Below, in pieces: positions 50,622 through 58,890 of a stretch of DNA of 64,000 bases. The stretch comes from Methylosinus sp. Ce-a6. Lineage in GTDB: Bacteria > Pseudomonadota > Alphaproteobacteria > Rhizobiales > Beijerinckiaceae. The stretch is from the NCBI RefSeq assembly GCF_009811655.1, contig NZ_BGJX01000018.1, forward strand, positions 1 through 64,000, written 5' to 3'. Each line of letters opens with the position of its first letter. Position 1 is the stretch's first letter. The notes below the pieces were generated by a model. The model was given only the letters and a program-made list of their open reading frames with translations. It made no database searches and was not told the DNA's origin. The position numbers and the translations under genes are program-made.

Positions 50622-51916
50622 GGCGGCTCCTGTTTCGTGCTCGCGCGCGCGATGCGCGCGTCCAACGCGTCTTCTATTTCACTCGCGCCGAGGCCGCGAA
50701 GCGCCGGCGCGTCGCTCGCGCGCCCGTCCTCGACGAGATCGAAGCCGCGCGGCGTCGCCGTCAGCGCGACCTTCGCCGCAGCGGGACAGGCGCAGCCCTT
50801 GGCGCAGCCGGATATGTGCAGCTTCGCGCCGTTCGACGCAAGCCGCGCGGCGAATGGGGCGAGGCGCTCGGCGAGCGCGCGGGTCGGCGCATGCGCCTGC
50901 GGGCATTCCGGCGCGCCGGGGCAGGCGATCACCGCGAGGCGGGGATCATTCGAATCGACGATCAGCCCGCGCCGCGCGGCGGCGTCGACGATCCTTTGCG
51001 CCGCCTCCCCCGTAGGGCAGGGCAGCAGCAAGGCGCGCCAGGGCGTGAGGCGCAATTCGCCGAGGCCGTGGAGCTCCGCGAGCTTTGCGAGTTCTGCGAG
51101 CTCGTCGGCGCGCAGGCGTCCCGAGGACGCGCCGACCCCGGCGTATGCGCCCTCTCCGGCCGCAGGCGAGGGAGGGCCGGGGAGGGGGCGAACGCCGAAA
51201 ATCTCCGCGGCCGGCGCCGCATGGCAGGAAGACCGATAGGGCTGTGGGTTCAGCCTCGCCGCTTTCGCCAGCGCATCGAGGCCGAAAGCGGCGACGACGC
51301 CGCGCATACGGCGCAATTCGAATTCGCGGCCTTTGCGCAAAACGAGAAAAGCGCGGGCGAGCGCGAGCGCGATATCGGCCGCCGCATCGGGCTCCGCGAG
51401 AAAGGCGTATTCGCGCGCGCCGTCCGCGATGACGGCAATTTTTTCGTCCTGCCCTTCGAGGCGAATGTCCATCGCCGAGGCGACGAGGCCGAGCGCGCCG
51501 CCGTCGTCGACGAGAAAGCCGAATTTGCCGGGCAGCGCCTGCAATACTGCGTCATTCGACAGCGCCTGCGCGAGACGCTCGACGAGAGCGCTCGCCCGCT
51601 CGCCGGCGAAAGGCGAGACGAGGAAATTGAGCACGCTTTCCGTCGCAGCGTCTTTTGCGAGCAGGCCGAGCGCGAAGAGGCGACGCTGCGCCTCTTCGAG
51701 CCGCGCTTCGCCAATGCCGCGCAATTGCAATTGCGCGCGTTGCGAGAGATCGACGAGGCCATTGCCGCAGTCGCGCGCGATGCCTGCGATCTCGCGCGCC
51801 TGATGCGCCGAAAGGCGCGGCTGCAGAGTTTTCGCGCGCAACAGCAGTCCGTCGCCGCTCTGCATCGGCCGCAGCGCGCCGGGGCACCAGCCTTGGATTT
51901 TCGGCGCGGCGGTCAT
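50591..51916 (-). CDS. cobG: Precorrin-3B synthase with a short repeat-derived insertion
   Basis: A 441-residue sirohaem and 4Fe-4S monooxygenase related to nitrite/sulfite reductases that uses O2 to make precorrin-3B, the oxygen-dependent step of the aerobic pathway. The start ATG 51916 overlaps the cobN stop. Seen are KIQGWCPGALRPMQSGDGLL, GNGLVDLSQRAQLQLRGI, and the cluster cysteines in CPGAPECPQAHA and SGCAKGCACPAAAKV. Between SSCHAAPAAE and GELRLTPWRALLL lies a segment (RPLPGPPSPAAGEGAYAG) whose DNA looks like a short intergenic repeat; it keeps the frame. Confidence 0.9.
   Translation of the reverse strand: MTAAPKIQGWCPGALRPMQSGDGLLLRAKTLQPRLSAHQAREIAGIARDCGNGLVDLSQRAQLQLRGIGEARLEEAQRRLFALGLLAKDAATESVLNFLVSPFAGERASALVERLAQALSNDAVLQALPGKFGFLVDDGGALGLVASAMDIRLEGQDEKIAVIADGAREYAFLAEPDAAADIALALARAFLVLRKGREFELRRMRGVVAAFGLDALAKAARLNPQPYRSSCHAAPAAEIFGVRPLPGPPSPAAGEGAYAGVGASSGRLRADELAELAKLAELHGLGELRLTPWRALLLPCPTGEAAQRIVDAAARRGLIVDSNDPRLAVIACPGAPECPQAHAPTRALAERLAPFAARLASNGAKLHISGCAKGCACPAAAKVALTATPRGFDLVEDGRASDAPALRGLGASEIEDALDARIARASTKQEPPCPAHSCPAH
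51128..51195. repeat. Short repeat-like insertion within cobG
   Basis: CCCTCTCCGGCCGCAGGCGA followed by GGGAGGGCCGGGGAGGGGGC forms an imperfect inverted repeat. It encodes the low-complexity PLPGPPSPAAGEG stretch, which is the usual translation of a rhizobial-type intergenic repeat. No second copy is seen in this window, so assignment is by style. Confidence 0.5.
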
Positions 51917-54900
51917 TGCTTTGCCCCGTCCCCGAGCGCCGCCGCGACGCTGTTGCGCCGCGTGCCCCAGAAGCCGCGCGCGATGGCGCGGCGGAAAATA
52001 TCGCCGATCGCTTCCGCCGCGCGCGGATTTGCCGCCAGCAGAAAATCGCGCACGCGCGGCGCGCCGAGCGTCGCGTCGAAGATCAAATCCCATTGCGCGT
52101 CGCGCACCAATCCTGTCGTCGCGGCGAAGGCGAAGAGATTGTCGATCGTCTCGGCGATCTCGGCGGCGCCGCGATGGCCGTGGCGCATCTGCCCTTCTAT
52201 CCAGCGCGGATTGGAGGCGCGGCCGCGAATGACGCGCGCGATCTCTCGGTCGAGCGAGCGCAATTTCGGCGCGGCGGGACGCGTGGCGTCGATATGGACG
52301 ATTTCCGCCGCGCCGCCGAGCGCGCCATTGGCGGCGGCAAAACCCCCTTCGAATTCCGCGAAGGCGGCGCCGGTGAGCACATCGGTCTCCGCCATGTCCT
52401 GCACATGCACCAGCGCATCCGCGGCGCCGACGCGCTCGCCGAAGGCCTCACGTGCCGGCGCGCTCTCGCCATTGCGCGAAAACGCGTGGCCGCCAGCGGC
52501 GAGAAAGGCGCGGCCCAATTGCTCGCGCGTTTGCCCGCACGAAATCGCCTCCGAAAGGCCGAGGCCGTAAGTCCCCTGCGCCGCGCCGAAAATGCGCTCC
52601 GGCGAGCGGCCGGCGCGACGCGCTGCGGCGAGCGGATTAGACTCGTCGTCCTCGTCGAGCGCGGCGACGGCGGCGACGGCGTCATGAAAAAGCGCGATGA
52701 GGCCGGGGAACATGTCGCGGAACAGCCCCGATATATGCAGCGTGACGTCGACGCGCGGAAAATCGCGCTTGGCGAGCGGCTGAATCTCGAAGCCGGACAC
52801 GCGCGCGCTCGCATGATCCCAGAGCGGGGCGACGCCCATCAGCGCCAGCGCCTGCGCGAAATCCTCGCCGCCGGTGCGGATCGTCGCGCTGCCCCAGAGA
52901 TCGAGCACGATGTTGCGCGGCCATTCGCCATGCTCCTGCGCATGGCGCATCATCACCTCGCGCGCCGCGCGGGCGCCGATGTCATGGGCCGTGCGCGTCG
53001 GAACATGGCGCGGATCAATGCAGAAGAGATTGCGTCCCGTCGGCAGCACGTCGGCGCGCCCGCGCGAGGGGGCGCCCGCCGGCCCCGGCTCGACGAAGCG
53101 TCCCGCAAGCGCGCGTAACAGCGCGTCGGTCTCGGCTTTTCCGCACGGGCCTTCGCCGAACACATGCAGCCCTTCGCCGACGCGCATCTCCTTCACGTCG
53201 CAGAGCCAGGCGTCGAGCCGCGCCAGAGCCTCGGCGCGATCGGTTGCGCGCGTGACGCCGCATTCTTCCGCGAGGCCGCCGCGTTCCGCTACATCGAGAA
53301 TCGTCTCGGCGACGAGCCGCGCGCGGCGGGGGTCGAGCGTCGCCGCGCTCGCATATTCGTCGAGCAGGCTCTCGATCTCCTCCGCCTCCGCGGCGAGGCC
53401 GGCTTCGACGAGCGGCGGCGTCATATGGCCGATCGTCACCGCGCTCGTGCGGCGCTTGGCCTGCGCCGCTTCGCCGGGGTCATTGACGATGAAGGGATAG
53501 ACGAGGGGCGTCGGTCCGAGCAGGACCTCCGGCGCGCAGGACGGGCCGAGCATCACCGACTTGCCGGGCAGCCATTCCAGCGTGCCATGCGTGCCGAGAT
53601 GCATGAGCGCGTCGATGCGCCGGATATGCCGGAGCCACAGATAAAAGGCGACATAGGCGTGGCGCGGCGGAAGCTCGGCGTCGTGATAGGTCGCGCGACG
53701 CTCCGCCCTGCTTCCGCGATCCGGCTGCAATGCGACGACGAGCTTGCCGGTCTCGAAGCAGGAAAAGCGGAAGGCGCCGTCGCAGAGCGCGGGATCGTCC
53801 TGCGGCGCGCTCCAGGCGGCGAGCAGCGGATGCGTGAAATCGTCGGGAAGAGCGGCGAAGAGGCGGCGATAGTCGTCGAGCGGCAGCTCGGCGAAATGCG
53901 CGCCTTCCTCCAGCGCGCGCATCAGATCGCCGGCAGCCTCTCGCGATCGCAGGGCGGGATGAGAATCGCGGAGGTCGTAACCCGCTTCGCGCAGCACATC
54001 GCAGATAGCGATCACGCTTCTCGGCGTGTCCAGCCCGATCGCATAGCCGCCGCGTCCGCGCCGCGCCGGATAGTCGGAGAGCACCAGCGCGAGGCTCTTT
54101 TCTCGATCGTCGAGACGGCGCAGACGCGCCCAATTGCGCGCGAGCGCCGCGACATGGTCGAGGCGCGAGCGCTCCGGCGCATGGCGAATCTCGTCGAATT
54201 CGCTCGCGGCGTAGAGACGCGTCTGCGCCTTGAAGGAGATCGCGCGGGTGAAGATGCGGCCGTCGACCTCCGGCAGCACGACATTCATCGCGAGATCGGC
54301 GCCATTGGCGCCGCGCTTGGAGCTCTCCCAGGCTTCGCGCGTCGAGGTCGCGAGCGCGACCTGCAGAACGGGCGCGTCGGCGCGGTCGAGAATCGAGCCG
54401 CCGTCCGCGCGTGCGGAAAACGCCGTCGCGTTGAGAATCACATCGGGGCGAAATTCCGCCAGCGTTTTCGCGAGACGCTCTTCGCAGGCGCGGTCCTTGA
54501 GACTCGAGACGAAAAGCGCCTCCACGGCGAAGCCGCGCGAATGCAGAGCATCGGCGAGCGCGACGATCGGCGCATGATCGCCGGCGAGCCAGGCGGAACG
54601 ATAGAAGGTCAGAAGCGCGCGGGGCGCAGTTGCTCGGGTCGAGGCTCCCTCATCCTGAGGAGCGGCCGAAGGCCGCGTCTCGAAGGAGGAGGGAGCCGTT
54701 TCGCGGCGCGTTTTGGAGCGCCCCCTCGTGCTTCGAGACGGTCGCTTCGCGACCTCCTCGGCATGAGGGGGAGGGTTGGCGCCAAGGACGGCGCGGCAGG
54801 CTTCTTCGCAGCGGCCGGCGAGCGGGACGGGCGCGCTTTCGCGCCAGGGCGTGGGCGTTCCGGCGAGAGTCGCGGCGAAACCGAGGAGGGAACGCAGATT

Positions 54901-55341
54901 CTCCGGTCCGCCGTCGCGCAAGAAGGACCAGATGCGCTCGAGGTCTTCGGGCGGAACGGTGGAGGCGCGCTCCAATCGCTCGTCGCGATGCGTATCGCCC
55001 GGGACGATGGCGAGCGCGAAACCGCGCGCTCTCGCGGCCGTGGCGAGCTCGTCGACGCCATAGGTCCAATAATCCTTGCCGCCGAGCAGGCTTACAATGA
55101 CGAGCCGCGCATGACGCGCGACCTTGTCGATATAGAGATCGACCGAATAGGGATGTTTCAGTCTGGCGAGCGAGGCGCAGCGCAGCGAGGGAAGCGCGGG
55201 GTTCTGCTCATGCAGCGCGGCGAGGAGGCCGAGCTCCGCGTCGGAGAAGGACAAGAAGACGATGCGAGCCGGAGTCTGCCCGAGGTCGACCGCCGCCTCA
55301 TTGTCGTCGAGGCCATGGAGATCGCGCGCGAGCAGATGCAT
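51913..55341 (-). CDS. cobN: Aerobic cobaltochelatase subunit CobN with an in-frame repeat insertion
   Basis: A 1142-residue large subunit that, with CobS and CobT, inserts cobalt into hydrogenobyrinic acid a,c-diamide using ATP. Conserved stretches are VIVSLLGGKDYWTYGVDELA, FRPDVILNATAFSARADGG, LMHLGTHGTLEWLPGKSVML with the metal-handling His residues, and DLWGSATIRTGGEDFAQALA. Between CRAVLGA and RALLTFYRSAWLAGDH about 45 residues (EEVAKRPSRSTRGRS through TRPSAAPQDEGAS) come from a repeat element at 54645-54773. cobS and cobT are not in this window. Confidence 0.93.
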   Translation of the reverse strand: MHLLARDLHGLDDNEAAVDLGQTPARIVFLSFSDAELGLLAALHEQNPALPSLRCASLARLKHPYSVDLYIDKVARHARLVIVSLLGGKDYWTYGVDELATAARARGFALAIVPGDTHRDERLERASTVPPEDLERIWSFLRDGGPENLRSLLGFAATLAGTPTPWRESAPVPLAGRCEEACRAVLGANPPPHAEEVAKRPSRSTRGRSKTRRETAPSSFETRPSAAPQDEGASTRATAPRALLTFYRSAWLAGDHAPIVALADALHSRGFAVEALFVSSLKDRACEERLAKTLAEFRPDVILNATAFSARADGGSILDRADAPVLQVALATSTREAWESSKRGANGADLAMNVVLPEVDGRIFTRAISFKAQTRLYAASEFDEIRHAPERSRLDHVAALARNWARLRRLDDREKSLALVLSDYPARRGRGGYAIGLDTPRSVIAICDVLREAGYDLRDSHPALRSREAAGDLMRALEEGAHFAELPLDDYRRLFAALPDDFTHPLLAAWSAPQDDPALCDGAFRFSCFETGKLVVALQPDRGSRAERRATYHDAELPPRHAYVAFYLWLRHIRRIDALMHLGTHGTLEWLPGKSVMLGPSCAPEVLLGPTPLVYPFIVNDPGEAAQAKRRTSAVTIGHMTPPLVEAGLAAEAEEIESLLDEYASAATLDPRRARLVAETILDVAERGGLAEECGVTRATDRAEALARLDAWLCDVKEMRVGEGLHVFGEGPCGKAETDALLRALAGRFVEPGPAGAPSRGRADVLPTGRNLFCIDPRHVPTRTAHDIGARAAREVMMRHAQEHGEWPRNIVLDLWGSATIRTGGEDFAQALALMGVAPLWDHASARVSGFEIQPLAKRDFPRVDVTLHISGLFRDMFPGLIALFHDAVAAVAALDEDDESNPLAAARRAGRSPERIFGAAQGTYGLGLSEAISCGQTREQLGRAFLAAGGHAFSRNGESAPAREAFGERVGAADALVHVQDMAETDVLTGAAFAEFEGGFAAANGALGGAAEIVHIDATRPAAPKLRSLDREIARVIRGRASNPRWIEGQMRHGHRGAAEIAETIDNLFAFAATTGLVRDAQWDLIFDATLGAPRVRDFLLAANPRAAEAIGDIFRRAIARGFWGTRRNSVAAALGDGAKQ
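54645..54773. repeat. Inverted-repeat element inserted in frame within cobN
   Basis: The ends are CTCCCTCATCCTGAGGAG (54645) and CTCCTCGGCATGAGGGGGAG (54754), which are inverted relative to each other. Inner halves GCGTCTCGAAGGAGG and CGTGCTTCGAGACG also pair. The length of 129 bp is 43 codons, so the cobN frame is kept. Confidence 0.8.
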
Positions 55342-55350
55342 TTTCAGCCC

Positions 55351-56385
55351 TCAGCTCGTCAGCATGGCCGTCACGCCTGCGCGGTCGAGACCCTTTTCGC
55401 CGATGACGACGAGGCGGCTCGCGCGATTTTCGTCTGTGCGCCAGGGGCGGTCGAACTGATGACGAAAGCGCGCGCCGACGCCCTGCACCAAGAGCCGCAT
55501 CGGCTTGCCGATAATCTCGACGAAACCCTTCATGCGCAACACGTCATGGGATTCGGCGACGCGCGCCAGACGCGCGATCAGCTCGGCCGGATCGCGCGCG
55601 GGCGCGATCTCGACGACGAAGCTCTCGAAATCGTCGTGGTCGTGGCCCTCTTCCGTGTCGTGATGCGAGGGGCGGTTGGCGAGATCGTCCTCCGCCGCCG
55701 CGCCGAGGCCGAGCAATATGGCCGGATCGAGCCTTCCCTCGCTCGCGCGCAGGAGCTTTGCCGCGCGCGGCGCCGTGGCGCGGATCTGCTCGGCGACCTG
55801 CGCCTCTTCCGTCTCGCTCATGAGGTCCGTCTTGTTGAGCACGATGAGATCGGCGCAGAGGAGCTGATCCTCGAAGACTTCCTCGAGCGGATTGTCATGG
55901 TCGATCGCGAGGGTCGCCGCGCGCTCTTTCGCGATGGCGTCGAGATCGTCGGCGAAGCGGCCCGCCGCCACCGCCGGGCCGTCGACGACGGCGATGACGC
56001 CGTCGACGGTGAGATGCGGGCGGATGGTCGGCCATTCGAAGGCCTTGACCAGAGGCTTCGGCAGAGCGAGGCCGGACGTCTCGATGATGATATGCTCGGG
56101 GCGGTTCGGATGGGCGAGCAGCGCCTCGATCGCCGGCGCGAAATCATCGGCCACGGTGCAGCACAGGCACCCGTTGGCGAGCTCGACGATATTCTCCTCC
56201 GGGCAATTCTCCACGCCGCAGGCGCGTAAGATGTCGCCGTCGACGCCGACATCGCCGAATTCATTGATGACCAGCGCGAGGCGCCGCCCACGCGCCGTCT
56301 CGAGGATGTGGCGAATAAGCGTTGTCTTGCCGGCGCCGAGAAAGCCGGTGACGATCGTCGCGGGGATTTTCGCGAGGGCGGTCAC
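55351..56385 (-). CDS. cobW: CobW-type G3E GTPase, metal chaperone
   Basis: A 344-residue GTPase from GTG 56385, which overlaps the cbtA stop (GTGA). The Walker A is IVTGFLGAGKTTLIRHIL, the metal-binding CxCC is ELANGCLCCTV, the G3 region is IIIETSGLALPKPLVKAF, and NKTDLMSETEEAQ gives guanine specificity. A His/Asp-rich loop (HHDTEEGHDHDDFES) probably also binds metal. The C-terminal CobW_C domain follows. It is thought to deliver cobalt for CobNST. Confidence 0.93.
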   Translation of the reverse strand: MTALAKIPATIVTGFLGAGKTTLIRHILETARGRRLALVINEFGDVGVDGDILRACGVENCPEENIVELANGCLCCTVADDFAPAIEALLAHPNRPEHIIIETSGLALPKPLVKAFEWPTIRPHLTVDGVIAVVDGPAVAAGRFADDLDAIAKERAATLAIDHDNPLEEVFEDQLLCADLIVLNKTDLMSETEEAQVAEQIRATAPRAAKLLRASEGRLDPAILLGLGAAAEDDLANRPSHHDTEEGHDHDDFESFVVEIAPARDPAELIARLARVAESHDVLRMKGFVEIIGKPMRLLVQGVGARFRHQFDRPWRTDENRASRLVVIGEKGLDRAGVTAMLTS

Positions 56386-57101
56386 GCTGTGGTCTCCAGG
56401 CTCGGCTTCGTCGCGAAATAGCGCCAGACGAAGCCGACGGCCGCGCCGACGAGAATCCAGGTCAGCGCATGGACGGCGAGGGCGGCGGCGGTGAAGCGCG
56501 CGGCGAGCTCGGCGGGAACCGTGCTCGCGGGAGCGGCGGGCTCGGGCGCGCCGATGAGATGCGGGGCGATCAGCAGAGCGACGCCGAACGCTCCGGCGAG
56601 CGGACGCTCGACGCGCAGCAGCGCGAACAGTCCCGCGCCGGTCGCGGCCGCCGTGCCGATCCACCAGAGCTGGCGCGCGGCGAGATCGCCGGCGGCGGCG
56701 CCGGGCAGCTCCGGCGCGAGGCCGAGGCTGGTGGCGAGGCCCGTCGAGGCGAAGGCGCAGGCGCCCCAGAGCGCGGCGCGCTTGGGCTCGATCGTCTCGC
56801 CGGAGAGGAGCATCAGCGCGAGCAGCACGAAGGCGTAGCCGATCGCGGTGACGCTGGTCGCGACGCTGGTCGCGGCCGTGCGCTCGAGGCCGGGGGCGGG
56901 CTCCCAGGCATTTTCGTGCGAGGCGTGCTCTTGCGCCGCGTGCTCTTGCGCTTGGGCTCCGCCATGGGCCTGCTCCGCCGCGGTCTCATAGACCTCGGCG
57001 GCGAGGATCAGCGGAGTCGTGGCGACGTGCTGCAGAGCCGCGACCGCGAGCCCCGCGAGCAGGCCGGCCAAAAGGCCGACCGCGAGGAGTCGCTGTATCA
57101 C
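56382..57101 (-). CDS. cbtA: Cobalt transporter subunit CbtA
   Basis: A 239-residue membrane protein with about five helices (LLAVGLLAGLLAGLAVAALQ, IGYAFVLLALMLLSG, GLFALLRVERPLAGAFGVAL and others) and a His-rich periplasmic loop (AHGGAQAQEHAAQEHASHEN) that may bind cobalt. CbtA together with CbtB forms a B12-riboswitch-controlled cobalt uptake system, as predicted from comparative genomics. It follows cbtB by 6 bp and is coupled to cobW. Confidence 0.92.
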   Translation of the reverse strand: MIQRLLAVGLLAGLLAGLAVAALQHVATTPLILAAEVYETAAEQAHGGAQAQEHAAQEHASHENAWEPAPGLERTAATSVATSVTAIGYAFVLLALMLLSGETIEPKRAALWGACAFASTGLATSLGLAPELPGAAAGDLAARQLWWIGTAAATGAGLFALLRVERPLAGAFGVALLIAPHLIGAPEPAAPASTVPAELAARFTAAALAVHALTWILVGAAVGFVWRYFATKPSLETTA

Positions 57102-57107
57102 TTGGCG

Positions 57108-57293
57108 TCAGTGGCAGGGGAAGCCGAGCGAATGGCGCGAATCGTGAGCGGCGTTGTGGGCGACGCTCGGATAGGAGAAGCCGGCGAGATAGACGAGCCC
57201 GGCGCCGAGCGTGAAGACGACGAGCGCGGCGCGCAGAATCTCGAGGCGGCTCGGGGAGAGAATCGCGTCGGCGGAAAAGGTCTTCGTGGTCAT
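57108..57293 (-). CDS. cbtB: Cobalt transporter subunit CbtB
   Basis: A 61-residue protein with one membrane helix (AALVVFTLGAGLVYLAGFSY) and a short C-terminal metal-binding tail (HNAAHDSRHSLGFPCH), the hallmark of CbtB. A GAGGAG ribosome binding site lies 6 bases before the ATG. It is the first gene downstream of the cobalamin riboswitch, so cobalt uptake and the whole cob operon should be shut down by adenosylcobalamin. Confidence 0.92.
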   Translation of the reverse strand: MTTKTFSADAILSPSRLEILRAALVVFTLGAGLVYLAGFSYPSVAHNAAHDSRHSLGFPCH

Positions 57294-57349
57294 TTTCTGC
57301 TCCTCGCCGCCCCACCGGCGGCCTTAGTGGTTTCGCGCGACGGCAGGTC

Positions 57350-57520
57350 GCATGACGGCAGGTCTCCTGGCTCGCGGGTCGCTGCGCGCGCCGCCTTCCC
57401 GGACGTCTTGTCCAGTGGCTTACGGGCGCGCGCTCGCCGCTCACAGTTGCGGGGGCAGCCGCGGATCGGGGCGAGCCCCTACCGCATTCCCTCTTCGCCT
57501 CCTTGCGGAGGACCGTCGCC
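57350..57520 (-). promoter_or_regulatory. Cobalamin (AdoCbl) riboswitch
   Basis: On the minus strand the order is AATGCGGTAGGGGCT, then TGCCCCCGCAACTGTGA (57441-57459), AGCCACTGGACAAG (the B12 box, 57407-57420) and CCAGGAGACCTGCC (57357-57370), all conserved cores of the class. It lies 57 bases upstream of cbtB and should turn the operon off when cobalamin is plentiful. Confidence 0.95.
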
Positions 57521-57629
57521 AACAGTCATATGACGGAGACGAGGAGCCGTCAAACGGCATGCGGGGATGTCGGAATTGAGTCGAGTCTGATATGTCGGCT
57601 GCGAGGGGTTCACGCGAGGAGTTTGACGA

Positions 57630-57932
57630 ATGTCCGCGCCAGTCTTCCCAAATTCGGATGCATTGGCGGCCGTCTGCCGGCGGCATCACATCCGCAGGCT
57701 CTCTTTGTTCGGCTCCGAGCTCGCGGGCTCTGCGCGGCCCGATAGTGACATCGATCTTTTGGTCGAGTTCGAGCCGGAGCGCGAGCCGGGGCTGCTCGGA
57801 ATGGCTCGCATCGAGAAGGAACTGTCCGAATTGGTCGGCGGACGGCCCATCGACCTGCGCACAGCGGGGGATCTCAGCCGATATTTCCGCGAGGACGTCG
57901 TGCGTAAGGCCGAGCTTCAGTATGCCGCCTGA
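57630..57932 (+). CDS. mntA: MntA-type minimal nucleotidyltransferase antitoxin
   Basis: A 100-residue minimal nucleotidyltransferase with the GS-x10-DxD motif in [20 protein letters not shown] and a third acidic strand in [13 protein letters not shown]. In HepT-MntA systems this protein neutralises the HepT RNase by polyadenylylating (AMPylating) a tyrosine. The ribosome binding site GAGGAG is well placed. Its partner overlaps by 11 bases but is truncated, so this antitoxin may be orphaned or have another substrate. Confidence 0.85.
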   Translation: MSAPVFPNSDALAAVCRRHHIRRLSLFGSELAGSARPDSDIDLLVEFEPEREPGLLGMARIEKELSELVGGRPIDLRTAGDLSRYFREDVVRKAELQYAA

Positions 57933-58068
57933 CGATGCAATACGCATTCGCCACATGATCGAGGCGGCGGAAGACGCCGGACGCTTCGTCGCGGGGCGTG
58001 CGCGCCGCGATCTCGACACGGATCGAATGCTCATCTTCGCGCTGTCGGCGATCGCGTCAGATGATTAA
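57922..58068 (+). pseudogene. HepT-like toxin, truncated
   Basis: The 48-residue frame ([20 protein letters not shown] to LIFALSAIASDD) matches the first third of HEPN-domain HepT toxins, normally about 110-115 residues. The catalytic RX4HXY motif, near residue 100 in relatives, is missing. The sequence runs almost straight into the cobO leader 18 bp later, so a deletion has removed the rest. The fragment cannot be an active RNase. Confidence 0.75.
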
Positions 58069-58086
58069 CTCCGAGTTTTCGAAGTC

Positions 58087-58725
58087 ATGACCGACAGCGA
58101 CAAGCCTCTCGAAGAAGACACCGCCCGCCGCCATCGCGAGAAGATGGAGAAGCGCAAGGCCGTCCAGGACGCCGAGGTCGCCGGAAAGACCATCGGCGAG
58201 AAGGGCCTGCTGATGGTTCACACGGGCGCCGGCAAGGGCAAGTCGACGGCGGCCTTCGGCCTGGCGCTACGGGCGATGGGCCATGGAATGAAGGTCGGCG
58301 TCGTGCAATTCGGCAAGGGCGCCTGGGACACGGGCGAAAGGCGCATCCTCGAGAAGCTCGGCGGCGATGAGGGGCTCATCTCCTGGCACACGCTCGGCGA
58401 GGGCTTCACCTGGGAGACGCAGGACCGCGCCCGCGACGAGGCGGCGGCCCGCCGCGCCTTCGACAAGGCGAAGGAGCTGATGGCGGAGGAGTCGATTCGG
58501 CTGCTCGTGCTCGACGAATTGTCGATCGCGTTGCGCTATGAGCATCTGCCGCTGGACGAGGTGATCGAGACGCTGAAGATGCGGCGCGGCGATCTCCATA
58601 TCGTCGTCACCGGCCGCAACGCCAAGCCGGAACTGATCGCCATCGCCGATCTCGTCACCGAGATGACGCTGGTGAAGCACCATTTTCAAGCGGGCGTGAA
58701 GGCGCAGATCGGCGTCGAGTTCTAG
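58087..58725 (+). CDS. cobO: Cob(I)yrinic acid a,c-diamide adenosyltransferase
   Basis: A 212-residue CobA/CobO-family enzyme that transfers the adenosyl group from ATP to corrinoid cobalt. The P-loop is MVHTGAGKGKSTAAFGLALR; other conserved parts are VGVVQFGKGAWDTGERRILE, IRLLVLDELSIALRYEHLPL and HIVVTGRNAKPELIAIADLV. The N-terminus is charged and typical of alphaproteobacterial CobO. It is divergent from the main operon, with no riboswitch of its own, and ends at a strong hairpin. Confidence 0.95.
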   Translation: MTDSDKPLEEDTARRHREKMEKRKAVQDAEVAGKTIGEKGLLMVHTGAGKGKSTAAFGLALRAMGHGMKVGVVQFGKGAWDTGERRILEKLGGDEGLISWHTLGEGFTWETQDRARDEAAARRAFDKAKELMAEESIRLLVLDELSIALRYEHLPLDEVIETLKMRRGDLHIVVTGRNAKPELIAIADLVTEMTLVKHHFQAGVKAQIGVEF

Positions 58726-58766
58726 AGTCTTTCCGTGTTTCATTGAAACACGGAAAGACTTTGTTT
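58726..58766 (+). terminator. Terminator-like perfect hairpin after cobO
   Basis: AGTCTTTCCGTGTTT / AAACACGGAAAGACT is a 15-bp perfect stem with loop CATTG, followed by TTGTTTT. It overlaps the edge of dispersed repeat copy C and may itself be part of a composite repeat. Confidence 0.7.
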
Positions 58767-58813
58767 TCACGCGTTTCCGAGGCCGAACCGGCGTCCACTT
58801 CGGCTGGAAACGC
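58759..58813. repeat. Dispersed GCGTTTCCAGCCGAA repeat, copy C (inverted)
   Basis: CTTTGTTTTCACGCGTTTCC, dyad GGCCGAACCGGCGTCC and CTTCGGCTGGAAACGC are the reverse complement of copies A and B. Confidence 0.75.
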
Positions 58814-58890
58814 TAACGCCAGGAGCGTGCGCCGGACCCCGCCGCTCGCGCCGCGAGCGAGCGGCGGCATGGTAAAGGGAAGGTTGAAGC

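Noticed and set aside
53164-56229. 1021-codon open frame on the plus strand across cobN and cobW
   Set aside because: cobN and cobW on the minus strand are unmistakable; the plus frame is a GC-driven shadow.
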